Below are positions 52,318 through 61,352 of a DNA stretch of 62,054 nt, in pieces (the first letter of the stretch is position 1; each line of letters opens with the position of its first letter). Source of the stretch: Jannaschia pagri (lineage in GTDB: Bacteria; Pseudomonadota; Alphaproteobacteria; Rhodobacterales; Rhodobacteraceae); contig NZ_BPFH01000010.1 in the NCBI RefSeq assembly GCF_019655435.1, forward strand, positions 1 to 62,054, written 5' to 3'. The position numbers and the translations under genes were made by a program. The notes beneath the pieces were generated by a model, which saw nothing but the letters and a program-made list of their open reading frames with translations, searched no databases and was not told the DNA's origin.

Positions 52318-53248
52318 CGCGGCCTCCGATCCGGGGATCAAGGATGCGATAGGCCACATCAATCACAAGGTTCACTGTGACAAAGATCAGGGCCGTCAGC
52401 ACGACGACCGCCTGCACATGGGGAAAGTCCCTCGCCATAATCGCCGTGACCAGAAAGGACCCAAGCCCCGGACGGCCAAAGATCGCCTCAACCAGGACCA
52501 GCCCCTCCAGCAGAAAGGCCAGCTCAAGCCCCAGAACCGTCAGGACGGGCACCGCAGCATGGGGCGCCACGTGATCGCGCCCGATGGCGGCCGATCCGAC
52601 CCCGCGCCGCCGAAGCGCAGGTAGGAAAGGGCGCGCCCGCGCCTCCAGAATCCCCGACCGGATGATCCGCGTGAGCGACGCGGCAACACCCAGGCCGAGC
52701 GTCACAGCCGGCAATATCCCATGGGCCGGCGTGCGTGCGCCCATGGCGGGCAACCACGCCAGGTGCACGGCAAAAATCAAGATCAACAGCAGGCCCAACC
52801 AATAGGCTGGAATGGCGGTGCCCAGTGTCGCCACCGCGACCGACGCCCGATCCAACCAACCACCGGGCCGCCGCGTGGCGAGGTAGGCCAGCGGTAGGGA
52901 CACTCCGATCCCGATGACCAACGCCGCAAGCGCGAGCGGAAAGGTATAGCCCATGGCATTGCTCAAATCGGGCCAAACCGGGCGCCCGGTCACGGACGAA
53001 TGCCCGAAATCCAACCTCAGCAGCGGCCCCAGCCAATCCAAGAACGCGACCCAGAACGTCCGATCCAGCCCCGCCTCGACGCGGACTTGATCAATCACAT
53101 CGTCGGTCAGCAGCGCATCGAACCGCGCCATCGCGATGGCCTGCGCCGGATCGCCCGGTGAATTCCAGAGCAGTGCAAAGGTCAGTAGCGCCGTGCCGAA
53201 CAACACGACCACCGCCCGCAGCAGCAGACCCGCCAGCGCGGCGATCAT
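52310..53248 (-). CDS. Nickel/peptide-type ABC permease (NikB/DppB-like)
   Basis: This 312-aa permease has SPGDPAQAIA near the N-terminus, GHSSVTGRPVWPDLSNAM, PLAYLATRRPGGWLDRASVAVATLGTAIPAYWLGLLLI and the C-terminal VEAIFGRPGLGSFLVTAIMARDFPHVQAVV. All are typical of the B-type permease. It overlaps its neighbours by 4 and 8 bp. Confidence 0.88.
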   Translation of the reverse strand: MIAALAGLLLRAVVVLFGTALLTFALLWNSPGDPAQAIAMARFDALLTDDVIDQVRVEAGLDRTFWVAFLDWLGPLLRLDFGHSSVTGRPVWPDLSNAMGYTFPLALAALVIGIGVSLPLAYLATRRPGGWLDRASVAVATLGTAIPAYWLGLLLILIFAVHLAWLPAMGARTPAHGILPAVTLGLGVAASLTRIIRSGILEARARPFLPALRRRGVGSAAIGRDHVAPHAAVPVLTVLGLELAFLLEGLVLVEAIFGRPGLGSFLVTAIMARDFPHVQAVVVLTALIFVTVNLVIDVAYRILDPRIGGRDA

Positions 53249-53961
53249 GCGGCCGCCTCCAAGGATCCCAGGGCAATCGCCGCATCGCGCAACTGACGCC
53301 CATAATCTGACTGTGGGGCCAGCGCAAAGGCCCGGGGCGACGCGATTTCTTCAATCCGACCGGCCTTCAGGACCGCAATCTCGTCCCCATGGGCCACGGC
53401 ATAGCCCAGATCGTGGGTGACGATCAGCGCGGCAAAGCCTTCTTCCCGTTGCAGGTCGCTGATCAGCCGCGCGGTCTGTTTTTGCGTCACCGCGTCCAAA
53501 GCCGAAAGGGGTTCGTCGAACAGCACCAGCGGCGGTGCCGCGATCAACGCCCGTAGGATGCCCACGCGCTGCGCCTGTCCGATGGACACCTCACCTGGCC
53601 TGCGGTCGAGGATCTCTGCCGAAAGATCCAGACCCGCGCAAAGCCTCTCAAGCCGTCCCTCTGCCGGTCCGCGCCGCAGCGGCTCCATAACAGACCGGCG
53701 CAGGGAGAGCGCCGGGTTAAACGCCGCGCGCGGTTCCTGCATGACCAGGGCCGGGCGACAGGCCCGCACGGCCGCTCCGCACCAGGCAACGGTGCCGCTC
53801 GTCGGTTTCAACAACCCAAGGATCGTCGCAATAAGCGTTGATTTGCCCGCCCCGCTCTCACCGACGACCGCAAGCGTTTGGCCTGCAGGCAACCGAAGGG
53901 ATACATCCCGTAGCGTGGGGGTTTTGCCGCGTTTCACCGACACCTTGGTCAACTCTAGCAT
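53245..53961 (-). CDS. Nickel/peptide-type ABC ATPase 2 (NikE/DppF-like)
   Basis: This 238-aa ATPase has Walker A GESGAGKST (about 34-42), Walker B VLFDEPLSALD and THDLGYAVAHGDEI. The signature is VSIGQAQR instead of LSGGQ, a mild deviation. It overlaps the first ATPase by 7 bp and the permease by 4 bp. It lacks the C-terminal oligopeptide-type extension. Confidence 0.88.
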   Translation of the reverse strand: MLELTKVSVKRGKTPTLRDVSLRLPAGQTLAVVGESGAGKSTLIATILGLLKPTSGTVAWCGAAVRACRPALVMQEPRAAFNPALSLRRSVMEPLRRGPAEGRLERLCAGLDLSAEILDRRPGEVSIGQAQRVGILRALIAAPPLVLFDEPLSALDAVTQKQTARLISDLQREEGFAALIVTHDLGYAVAHGDEIAVLKAGRIEEIASPRAFALAPQSDYGRQLRDAAIALGSLEAAA

Positions 53962-54632
53962 GGCACCATGGCCCAGCTTTTGTGGGCCGTCAGAGCCCGC
54001 GCCGCGACCGACTGAGGACGCGCGAGAATATCTTCCGTCGCGCCCCGTTCGACCACCCTCCCCTCGGCCATCACCATCAGTTGGGACACCCGCCGCGCGG
54101 CAAGGCCCAGGTCGTGGGTGATCAGCATCATCGCCGTGTCCCGTCCCTGCAAATGACGCTCTAGAAGGTCCATCGATGCCGCCGCAACCACCGGATCAAG
54201 GGCCGAGGTCGGCTCATCCAAGACGATCAAATCCGGTGTCCCAATCAGCGCCATGGCGATCACGAAGCGCTGCTGCATCCCGCGGCTCCAGCCCCAGGGA
54301 CGCTTGCCCATGTCACCGCCGTCGATCCCTAGGGCGGAAAACAGCGCCGCCCGGTCCACGTCCACACCACCAAGCGCGCGCTCCGCCTCGCGCCAGTGGA
54401 AGGCCATGCTGCGCAACGGATCTAGCGCCTCGTCCGGGCTCTGCGGCACGTGGCTGACGCTATGCCCCTGCCCCCGCAGATCATCGATCAGAGCGTGGCC
54501 CACCGTGGACTTGCCCGAGCCTGAGGACCCCACCAGACCCATCCGGTCGCCGGGAGACATCGAGAGAGAGGTCGAATGCAAGATCGTCCGACCCGCGCGC
54601 ACCACACGCAAGCCGGACACCGTCAGTGTCAT
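53955..54632 (-). CDS. Nickel/peptide-type ABC ATPase 1 (NikD/DppD-like)
   Basis: This 225-aa ATPase has Walker A GSSGSGKST (about 34-42), signature WSRGMQQR and Walker B LIVLDEPTSALDPV. ATG 54632 is preferred to the TTG at 54650 and lies 8 bp after the binding-protein stop. It overlaps the second ATPase by 7 bp. Confidence 0.88.
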   Translation of the reverse strand: MTLTVSGLRVVRAGRTILHSTSLSMSPGDRMGLVGSSGSGKSTVGHALIDDLRGQGHSVSHVPQSPDEALDPLRSMAFHWREAERALGGVDVDRAALFSALGIDGGDMGKRPWGWSRGMQQRFVIAMALIGTPDLIVLDEPTSALDPVVAAASMDLLERHLQGRDTAMMLITHDLGLAARRVSQLMVMAEGRVVERGATEDILARPQSVAARALTAHKSWAMVPC

Positions 54633-54639
54633 CGACAGA

Positions 54640-56163
54640 TCATTCCGCAAAGGTCGTTTCGTGCTTGATCCAGTAGGTCTCGGTCGGATGGACGCGGTAG
54701 CCGTCCAACCCGGGCTTGGCGACGTTCACCTGGTTCACGTGATAGACCGGGATCATGGCGGCATCGGCTGCGATGATCTCCTGCACCTGATCATAAATCA
54801 CGCCGCGCGCATCCTGATCAAAGGTGGCGCGCCCTTGCTCCAACAGCGCGTCCAGTTCGGCGTTGCTATAGCCGCCCGAGTTGGACCCTCCGTCGGTCTT
54901 CAACAGCGTCTCCAACACGCCACCCGGGTCGCCGTGTGGCGTCATCACCCAGGCCTGCAGGAACATATCGGCCTCGTTCGACGCGATCAGATCGTTGCTG
55001 GCACCCCATTCCCCGACACGGACATTCGCCGTCACGCCAATGGCCGCGAGGAACGCCTGGGTCAGCTCTGCGGTCGGCGGCAAGGCCGCGCGGGAGGAAT
55101 AGGTCACGATGTCGATCTCAAGCGGTTCGCCCTCCAGCATCCACTGGCCGCCCTCGTTGACAGCACCGGCCTCGGCCAACAGGGCTTCGGCCTTGGCCGG
55201 GTCGTAGGTCGGCGTGATGTCAGCGGCCCAGCCTTTCCCGGCTGGGAAGGTCGTGCCAGCGGCCACGCCCCCCACGCCCGACAACACAGCCTCCACAATG
55301 CCGTCGCGGTCGATAGCAACGGAGACGGCTTGGCGGATCAGCGGGTTCGACATGGGCCCCGCTTTTGCGTTCACGGTGTAGAAATAGAGCCGCGCCGTCG
55401 CAGCGGTGAAGCCCGCCGCCCCCGTGTCCAAAATCCGCTCGTAGTCCGTCTCAGGGTAGTTGATCACCATATCCACGTCGCCCGCCTCAAAGGCCAAGGC
55501 CGCGGTGGCAGGCGACGGGATCCCCACAACCTGGACCTCGGCAAGGCCCGGCGCCCCAAGGCGATAGTTCGGGTTGGCCTCCACGCGATACAATTGTTCC
55601 GGGATAGCCTCCTGGAAGATAAACGGCCCCGTTGCGTTAATGGGGAAGTCCTCGGACGGGCGGCCCAGAACCGCAATCGCCGGGTCGGACAAGGTCCATG
55701 GGAAGGCGGAGTTTGGGGTGTTCGTCTCAAACACGACCACATGATCGCCATCGGTCGTCAGACCCGCGAGGTCCAGAAGCTTGGCGACCCGCGCGTTATG
55801 GCCCGGATGCGCTTCGTCCAGAATGCCCTCCACCGACGCCACCACATCGGCGGCCGTCACGGGCGTGCCGTCATGGAACAGCACACCATCGCGCAGGGTG
55901 ACGCGCCAGGTGGTCGGGCTGACCTGCTCGATGCCCTCCGCCATGCGCGGATACAGGTTCAGATCATAGTCGATCCCCATGAGCGTTTCGGTCACGCCGG
56001 TTTGGTTCGACATCCACCCATTGTAGCCCGCGCGCGGGTCCGGCACCTCAGCCGTCGGGCCAAATCCCACGGCAATGGTCAGCGATCCTTCCTGCGCGGC
56101 AGCCGAAAGGGCCGTCCCAATCGCCAGGGACGAGGCGAGGGCAAATCTGGTGAGGCTGGGCAC
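54640..56163 (-). CDS. Family 5 extracellular solute-binding protein (nickel/peptide type)
   Basis: This 507-aa protein has a signal peptide ending AAA-Q. Family 5 motifs are WRVTLRDGVLFHDGTPVTAADVVASVE, INATGPFIF and YFYTVNAKAGPMSNPLIRQAVSVAIDRD. It resembles NikA/CntA-like proteins in having a short hinge region, but I cannot tell nickel from peptide by eye. GTG 56163 with AAGGA 8 nt upstream fits the signal peptide better than the ATG at 56202. It is the first gene of a six-gene operon behind a long leader and a Zur/Fur-like dyad. Confidence 0.88.
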   Translation of the reverse strand: MPSLTRFALASSLAIGTALSAAAQEGSLTIAVGFGPTAEVPDPRAGYNGWMSNQTGVTETLMGIDYDLNLYPRMAEGIEQVSPTTWRVTLRDGVLFHDGTPVTAADVVASVEGILDEAHPGHNARVAKLLDLAGLTTDGDHVVVFETNTPNSAFPWTLSDPAIAVLGRPSEDFPINATGPFIFQEAIPEQLYRVEANPNYRLGAPGLAEVQVVGIPSPATAALAFEAGDVDMVINYPETDYERILDTGAAGFTAATARLYFYTVNAKAGPMSNPLIRQAVSVAIDRDGIVEAVLSGVGGVAAGTTFPAGKGWAADITPTYDPAKAEALLAEAGAVNEGGQWMLEGEPLEIDIVTYSSRAALPPTAELTQAFLAAIGVTANVRVGEWGASNDLIASNEADMFLQAWVMTPHGDPGGVLETLLKTDGGSNSGGYSNAELDALLEQGRATFDQDARGVIYDQVQEIIAADAAMIPVYHVNQVNVAKPGLDGYRVHPTETYWIKHETTFAE

Positions 56164-56345
56164 GGTCGGTGTTCCTTTCTGGTCTCTTGAACACGTGGGC
56201 AAACTGGCCGGGCACGGCAGAACCGTCTGTCTGAGGCCGCTTGCGGCCCCGTCGGATAAAATCCCAGGCTGGCGTTCCTTCTCCGACTGGTTTTGTCAGG
56301 AGTTGAGCGACCGGTACCCGCGCACGCGTGGGATGACAACCAAAA
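56164..56345 (-). other. Structured 5' leader of the importer operon
   Basis: The 180-nt leader can form at least three small hairpins in the minus-strand RNA: CCCACGCG...GCGGG-type (56317-56332), a GGAT-AAA-ATCC element (56254-56264) and GGCCG-CAAG-CGGCC (about 56235-56248). I could not match it to a riboswitch class I know. It may act in attenuation or be only spacer. Confidence 0.4.
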
Positions 56346-56347
56346 TA

Positions 56348-56362
56348 TGTAATACAATAACA
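56348..56362. promoter_or_regulatory. Zur/Fur-like dyad upstream of the importer operon
   Basis: On the minus strand it reads TGTTATTGTATTACA, an imperfect palindrome (5 of 6 bp per arm; ATGTTAT/ATTACAT extends it). Alphaproteobacterial Zur sites have the form TGTTAT-N3-ATAACA. It is AT-rich against the GC-rich background and sits at the 5' edge of the leader. Confidence 0.55.
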
Positions 56363-56453
56363 TGTCGTCACGGCGCGGTTGGTCTGAACCCGGTTCCGAC
56401 TGCCCAGACCGTGGCCTAAGCTCCGCCCCGTCACGTTTTCCAACGGATGGTTA

Positions 56454-56990
56454 ATGGCCCGTTCTGATGTCCTCACCGACCGCCTGCGACTGCGCGCTTG
56501 GCTGCCGTCTGACCTCGATCAGTTGGACGTCATCCTTGGCGATGCCACCGTCATGGAGTTCAGCGACCACGGGCCGCTGACCCGCGCGGCCCAATCCGCT
56601 TGGCTGACACGGGCACAGCGGGCGCAAACGGGCCCTCCGGGAATCCGAGCGATCACCCTACGATCCGATGACTGCCTGTTGGGATATGTATCGCTGTTGG
56701 GCAGCGCGGCGCGTCTAGGACCGGGCCACCTGGAACTCGGCGTTCGACTGTCGCGCCATGCCTAGGGCACAGGCTACGCGACCGAAGCGGCGCAGGCATT
56801 GATCGGAACGGTTTCAGAAGGCTTCGGTCAGATCGCTGCCATCGTTGATCCGAACAACCATCGGTCGCTGCGTCTGCTCGACCGTCTGGGCATGACACAC
56901 ACAGGCGACCTGATGCTGCCGGGCTATAGCTACCCCGACCGGGTCTATGTTTTGCTAAAGGCCGCGGACGGCATCGCAGGCGGGTCGTAA
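56454..56990 (+). pseudogene. GNAT acetyltransferase interrupted by one in-frame TAG
   Basis: The frame from ATG 56454 encodes a GNAT fold: TDRLRLRAWLPSDLDQLDVILGD, ELGVRLSRHA, then TAG at 56763-56765, then GTGYATEAAQALIGT, IVDPNNHRSLRLLDRLGM and GYSYPDRVYVLL to 56990 in the same frame. The stop falls where relatives have Trp or Gln before the acetyl-CoA-binding G-x-G-Y-A-T-E-A loop, and TGG to TAG is a single change. The upstream part alone lacks the cofactor site, so it is probably inactive unless the stop is read through. Confidence 0.85.
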
Positions 56991-57138
56991 ATTACGTCAG
57001 GCGCGACGCTCTAAACGCATAAAGCAGCGAGGCTCTATGTCTTAATTGCAGGATCAGCGCAGCTAATGCCTATACCAAAGGCTGCCGCACAGAAACTCCC
57101 GTGATCGCAAAGACACCTCAGTGTAATTCCGCACCCTA

Positions 57139-58386
57139 TTAAACCATATACTCAAAAACAAAGTCATCAGCGGAATAGGCCAAACCCGCGCCAATCTGAT
57201 CCACCGAAATACCGTCCAACCGGAGGGTGTTCTCGCCCACATATATCTCGGCGCTCCCGTCCGCGTCCCGAAGGTGGTTCTCCAACAGGTCGTCAAAGCT
57301 AGTGATGCCGGACCCCTGGACGAACAGAATAACCTCCCCGTCGGTGGCCGCGAAGTCGCTCACCGTATCCGCACCCCAACCGCGCGCGAAGGCGAACACA
57401 TCCGCCCCGTCCCCGCCGGTCAGCCTATCGTCGCCCCTGTCCCCGGCAAGCGTATCCGCGCCCGCACCGCCTGTCAGAGTGTCTTGGCCCTTGCCACCTC
57501 GGAGGAGATCGTCCGCGTCTCCGCCATCCAGCACATCATTGCCTCGCCCCCCAAACAACCTGTCAGCCCCGGCCCCACCGGCGAGCGTGTCATGCCCCGC
57601 ATTGCCGCTTACCAGATCATCCCCCGCTTCGCCGTCGAGGCTGTCGCTCCCATTTCCGCCCTTGAGCGTATCGTCCCCCTCGCCGCCAAACAGCGTGTCC
57701 ATACCGGAATTGCCATAGAGGTCATCGGCGTCGGCTCCGCCGTTCAGCGTGTCATTGCCCGACCCACCGTCCATGACATCAATGCCGTCTTCGCCCTGTA
57801 GACTGTCGTTGCCCTCCTCACCGGAGAGGCTGTCGTTCCCGCTGCCGCCCTGCAACGTGTCCTCCCCCACTTGACCATGGATCTCATCATTGCCCGACCC
57901 ACCTAAAAGGAGGTCATTTCCGGTTTGGTCGATCCCGTTAAATATACGTTCGACTGACCCGAACAGGACGTCATCACCAGCTCCACCGTCTATGAAGTCA
58001 TCGCCTAGGATGCCCGTGAGGGTATCGCGACCTTCTCCCCCCAAGAGCCTATCGGATCCTGTGCCGCCTCTGACAAAGTCGTTCCCGGCCTCCCCAAAGA
58101 ACTGATTCGACGTTGGTGGCGCCGGTTCGTCCCGGCCACCTTCGACGAAAATGTTAGGGGCAATGAAATCATCCCCATCTCCGCCGTTTGCAATGTTGTT
58201 GCCCAGCCCTGCTCCGATAAAGTCATCTCCTGGCCCGCCTGATATGGTGTCATTTCCGGCGCGCCCTCGAATTGTATCCTCGCCCTCCCGACCGAAGATC
58301 TCATCATCGCTTTCGGTACCTCCGATAAAATCACCTTCGTCGGTTCCGGTGAAAACATTGCCTTCAATGATGATTCCGACTGACAT
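57139..58386 (-). CDS. RTX calcium-binding protein 3
   Basis: This 415-aa protein consists almost wholly of GGxGxDxLx-type repeats from about residue 15 to 330. A short interruption around residue 80 reads [19 protein letters not shown], and another around 150 reads [16 protein letters not shown]. The C-terminal domain has [26 protein letters not shown] and ends [11 protein letters not shown], a type I secretion-like tail. AGGA lies about 9 nt before ATG 58386. Confidence 0.9.
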   Translation of the reverse strand: MSVGIIIEGNVFTGTDEGDFIGGTESDDEIFGREGEDTIRGRAGNDTISGGPGDDFIGAGLGNNIANGGDGDDFIAPNIFVEGGRDEPAPPTSNQFFGEAGNDFVRGGTGSDRLLGGEGRDTLTGILGDDFIDGGAGDDVLFGSVERIFNGIDQTGNDLLLGGSGNDEIHGQVGEDTLQGGSGNDSLSGEEGNDSLQGEDGIDVMDGGSGNDTLNGGADADDLYGNSGMDTLFGGEGDDTLKGGNGSDSLDGEAGDDLVSGNAGHDTLAGGAGADRLFGGRGNDVLDGGDADDLLRGGKGQDTLTGGAGADTLAGDRGDDRLTGGDGADVFAFARGWGADTVSDFAATDGEVILFVQGSGITSFDDLLENHLRDADGSAEIYVGENTLRLDGISVDQIGAGLAYSADDFVFEYMV

Positions 58387-59008
58387 ATCAAATAGCTTCC
58401 TAAAGTGTTTCGCTGTGGCATGCCCTTATTCGGGTGATCCACCCTAAGCGTTAGAGCATTGTCGGACCCTAATCCATGGAAAGGATTTACCCTTGCGTGC
58501 GGGGCAAAACACCAAGCCACTCTGCGGCCAAATCGCATTACACGGAGCGCATCCCCATTCAGCTAACGTCTTCACCCCAGCCAGGGATATGAAAAATCCC
58601 AGCGATGTGCCGCCCATCCTGAAAGCTGGATTGAGCGCTTTCGCAGGCGCCCTTTGTCCAACGGCAAGGACGGCGCCCAGGGCACCGGACCACATCACCG
58701 CCCCAAACCGAAACGCACCGCTCCGGCCCTGGGGCACATACATGAGCCCTCGCCGCGCGAACGCGCACGACAAAGCAAGGTCCGGGGCAAGGTAGGCCCC
58801 AGCCAGTCCCGCTTTGACTGCTCACCTCGCCTCCGGACCCCCTCTCGCCCGCGACCGTACCACGCCTGTCGTTAACCTCGCGTTCTACACGCGTGGACCG
58901 GTTCCCGTCCGATATGTCCCGGAACGGTCACGGAAGCGCCTCGAACCAGTCCTGCGCGCCGGAGTAGCCATGTCGGGCCCCGTGCCCCGATGTGAAGGAC
59001 GCCGCACC
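58387..59008. other. Intergenic region, nothing recognised
   Basis: Divergent upstream regions of RTX protein 3 and the following plus-strand gene. Several open frames occur but none has a supported start or family. Confidence 0.4.
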
Positions 59009-59722
59009 ATGAAACTGATCGCGAGTCTTCTAGTTGCCGCGAACACGGTCTGCCCCGCCATGGCCGAGGAGGGCCCCGCGACCGTGCAGATCGGCACGCG
59101 CATTTTCCTCGTCGGCCAAGTCCCGTGGGAGACGGAGTACGACCCCACTTTCCTGCCCATCAATGGTGTGGACTGGCTCGATGAGCTCATGGAAGCCGAC
59201 CCCGTTATGGGGCCTCGATATGGTGTATTCGTCGTGGACGGAGATAGGCCATCACTGACATATCTCTTGGCGACCGGATGGAGGGAGAGCCATTACGGCA
59301 ACCAAGCGCTTGTGCCAGAGGCATTCCGCATCGAGGGGCTCACTATCGAGGTGCGCTCGGAAGCCCCGCAACCGTTCGCATCATACCTTATCCTCGACAA
59401 TGACGAGGCCCCAACCTGGCAGGCGCAATGTACGTACCGATACCCCCAAGACCATCGGAGCGAGTTCAGCGGATGTACGATGATGGTGACCTACTGGGGT
59501 GATCATGATCTCGATGTCGCGCTGCGCATCTACGCCCCGCCCTATCTGTCGGAGATCGGCGAGAGCTTCCCTGCCCTCGCTGCGCGGATGGTGGAACTCC
59601 TAACCTGTCTCGACGTCACTGACGACCCGCCCGCCAATGATACCGATGCGAGAGCACGTCTTGCGACCCTCCGTTCCGAGAACCCCGAACTCCGAGGATG
59701 TGACCCAAAGCTGCTGTCGTGA
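59009..59722 (+). CDS. Secreted protein of unknown function
   Basis: This 237-aa protein has a signal peptide of about 19 residues ending AMA-E. The body contains RIFLVGQVPWETEYDPTFLPINGVDWLDEL, TYLLATGWRESHYGN, four Cys (CTYRYP, GCTMM, LTCLD, GCDPK) and a C-terminal Asp-rich stretch. ATG 59009 has AAGGA 9 nt upstream; the frame is open further upstream to 58814. I do not recognise a family. Confidence 0.65.
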   Translation: MKLIASLLVAANTVCPAMAEEGPATVQIGTRIFLVGQVPWETEYDPTFLPINGVDWLDELMEADPVMGPRYGVFVVDGDRPSLTYLLATGWRESHYGNQALVPEAFRIEGLTIEVRSEAPQPFASYLILDNDEAPTWQAQCTYRYPQDHRSEFSGCTMMVTYWGDHDLDVALRIYAPPYLSEIGESFPALAARMVELLTCLDVTDDPPANDTDARARLATLRSENPELRGCDPKLLS

Positions 59723-61352
59723 CGCGGACGCGTCGCCAACGCGCCCGCTGGGTTTGAGGAGGATCCGAGATGTCTGTCGGACTCTTCAGCGCTGCCGTCG
59801 CCCCATCACGAAACGATCCTGCGGGTGTGTCGCGCCAAGGCGCAGGTTTGTTCCGCTCAGGACACCAAGAGAGCGCAATTGAAGGTCGACAAGTGCGAAG
59901 TCCATCTGCATTGGGCGGTGCTAGAATGATAGACACAGAGAATATTACGATTGACATTATCTATCGCGTAGATGCCTAACGTCGCGCTGGTGAACAAGCC
60001 AAGACGCTGGCCACAAAGCGCATCCGATCAGAGTACTACTCATCTAAATTCAATATCTTACCTCTAGGCCAACGTCTTAACCTCGGATGCCAGCTCTGTC
60101 CGCTGAAACCCTTAACCAGCGCCCTCCAAACAGGCGCCTGACCATCCAGAGCCAAGTGCCAGTACCGTCAGCGAGGTTTGGATACCGAGCGACCCTGCCC
60201 GCGCAAATCCGAACCGACTTACTGAACGAGCGGAGAAATGTGCCCCTGTGTCAGAAACCAACGCAAGCGCTCGCCGGAGACGACATCCACCCAACGCCCG
60301 CGGCGTCCCGTGCCGATCAAAGTCCAAACCACTCGATGGCGCCTATGACGTCTTGGTTCGTGGAGACAGCGAACCCCCAATCACGCCGCGGTACTTCCAC
60401 GCTAAACGCGTGCAAAGGGTCAGTCACCGCCACAAGATCATCCAGCGGCTGGGTCAATCCCGTTCGAACATCACTCTACGCTGCCCTATCGAACAGCGAA
60501 CAGGCCCGTATCGAAAGCAAGTAGATTTCCGAACCCTCATACCCCAAAGCTTGGCTCAGCATGACCCCAAACAATGACCGCCAGATCGTACGCACCGACA
60601 TGGGCGGCTGCGTTACCCCAAAACCTGAGTGGCACCCGAAACGCCGCTGCTAGAACAGAAACCCGCCTTACGACGAGGTGTCGCAACACAGCGACCTGAG
60701 CGCGATCACCCTGCGCTTCGGATGAAGTCCTCGGCATAGGCATTCGCAGCGCAGTGTAGGGGTCATATACCGACTACCGTCCGACGATCCATCACGATCG
60801 ATCCCGCCCATCATACACCGAGAGGCATCTGCCCCCTATCGGAACGAGACCTAAGGTGACCGGTGACGGTCCCTGACACTAGCTAGATCGAGCAGCCGAA
60901 CAACTGATACACACCGGGACAGCATTGAGCCGAAAGAAGTGCGGGACCGTGTCCCGACGTGACCGTTAGCCGCCACCAACGGAGCCCATTTTTCGCCCCC
61001 TTAGACAAATGCTCAAACCCCCGCACGACAGGTGTACCTTTAGATAACGCGCGCGTTCAATCTCTGGCCAATACAGCGAGAATCAAACCCTCTCTGGCTT
61101 TCGTCAAACCCGAAACGCACACGACCAACGGGTTAGTCTCCCGTGCGCCCCCTGTCCCCGATATCTGTGGCGTGACACGCAAACCGAGATAACAACCCGG
61201 CTTGCATCAACGCGCCTCGACGCGCCATAGGGCACCTGCGCTCGCGCTCTCCTCCATCCCACCAATTCCATGTGGCCCTCGGTCCCGCCGGGCTAAGACA
61301 CCTGACGGGACTTGAAAGAGCGGCTCACCCGTTCGGGCAAAAGGCAGGGCAC
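59723..61352. other. Gene-poor, apparently decayed 1.6-kb region
   Basis: No intact gene is supported. A 69-codon plus-strand frame at 59770-59979 has a good GGAGG ribosome binding site but no known family. On the minus strand, about 60770-60110, translations broken by stops and frame changes recall an ion-channel-like NAD-binding protein (MLSQ...GYEGSEIYL). The rest shows nothing recognisable. Confidence 0.45.
60110..60770 (-). pseudogene. Possible remnant of a CASTOR/POLLUX-like NAD-binding channel protein
   Basis: In the minus strand, VRTIWRSLFGVMLSQALGYEGSEIYL is followed after stops by LDDLVAVTDPLHAFSVEVPRRDWGFAVS and other fragments. A MLSQ...EGSEIYL pattern occurs in CASTOR/POLLUX-type channel proteins as I remember them. 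At least three in-frame stops and one apparent frame change break it. This is a weak resemblance from memory and could be wrong. Confidence 0.25.

Noticed and set aside
56164-56345. Known riboswitch (cobalamin, TPP or SAM) in the importer leader
   Set aside because: I looked for their core sequences and did not find a convincing match; it is left as an unassigned leader.
59770-59979. 69-codon plus-strand frame with a GGAGG ribosome binding site
   Set aside because: The protein shows no family, composition or neighbour support and lies in a decayed region.
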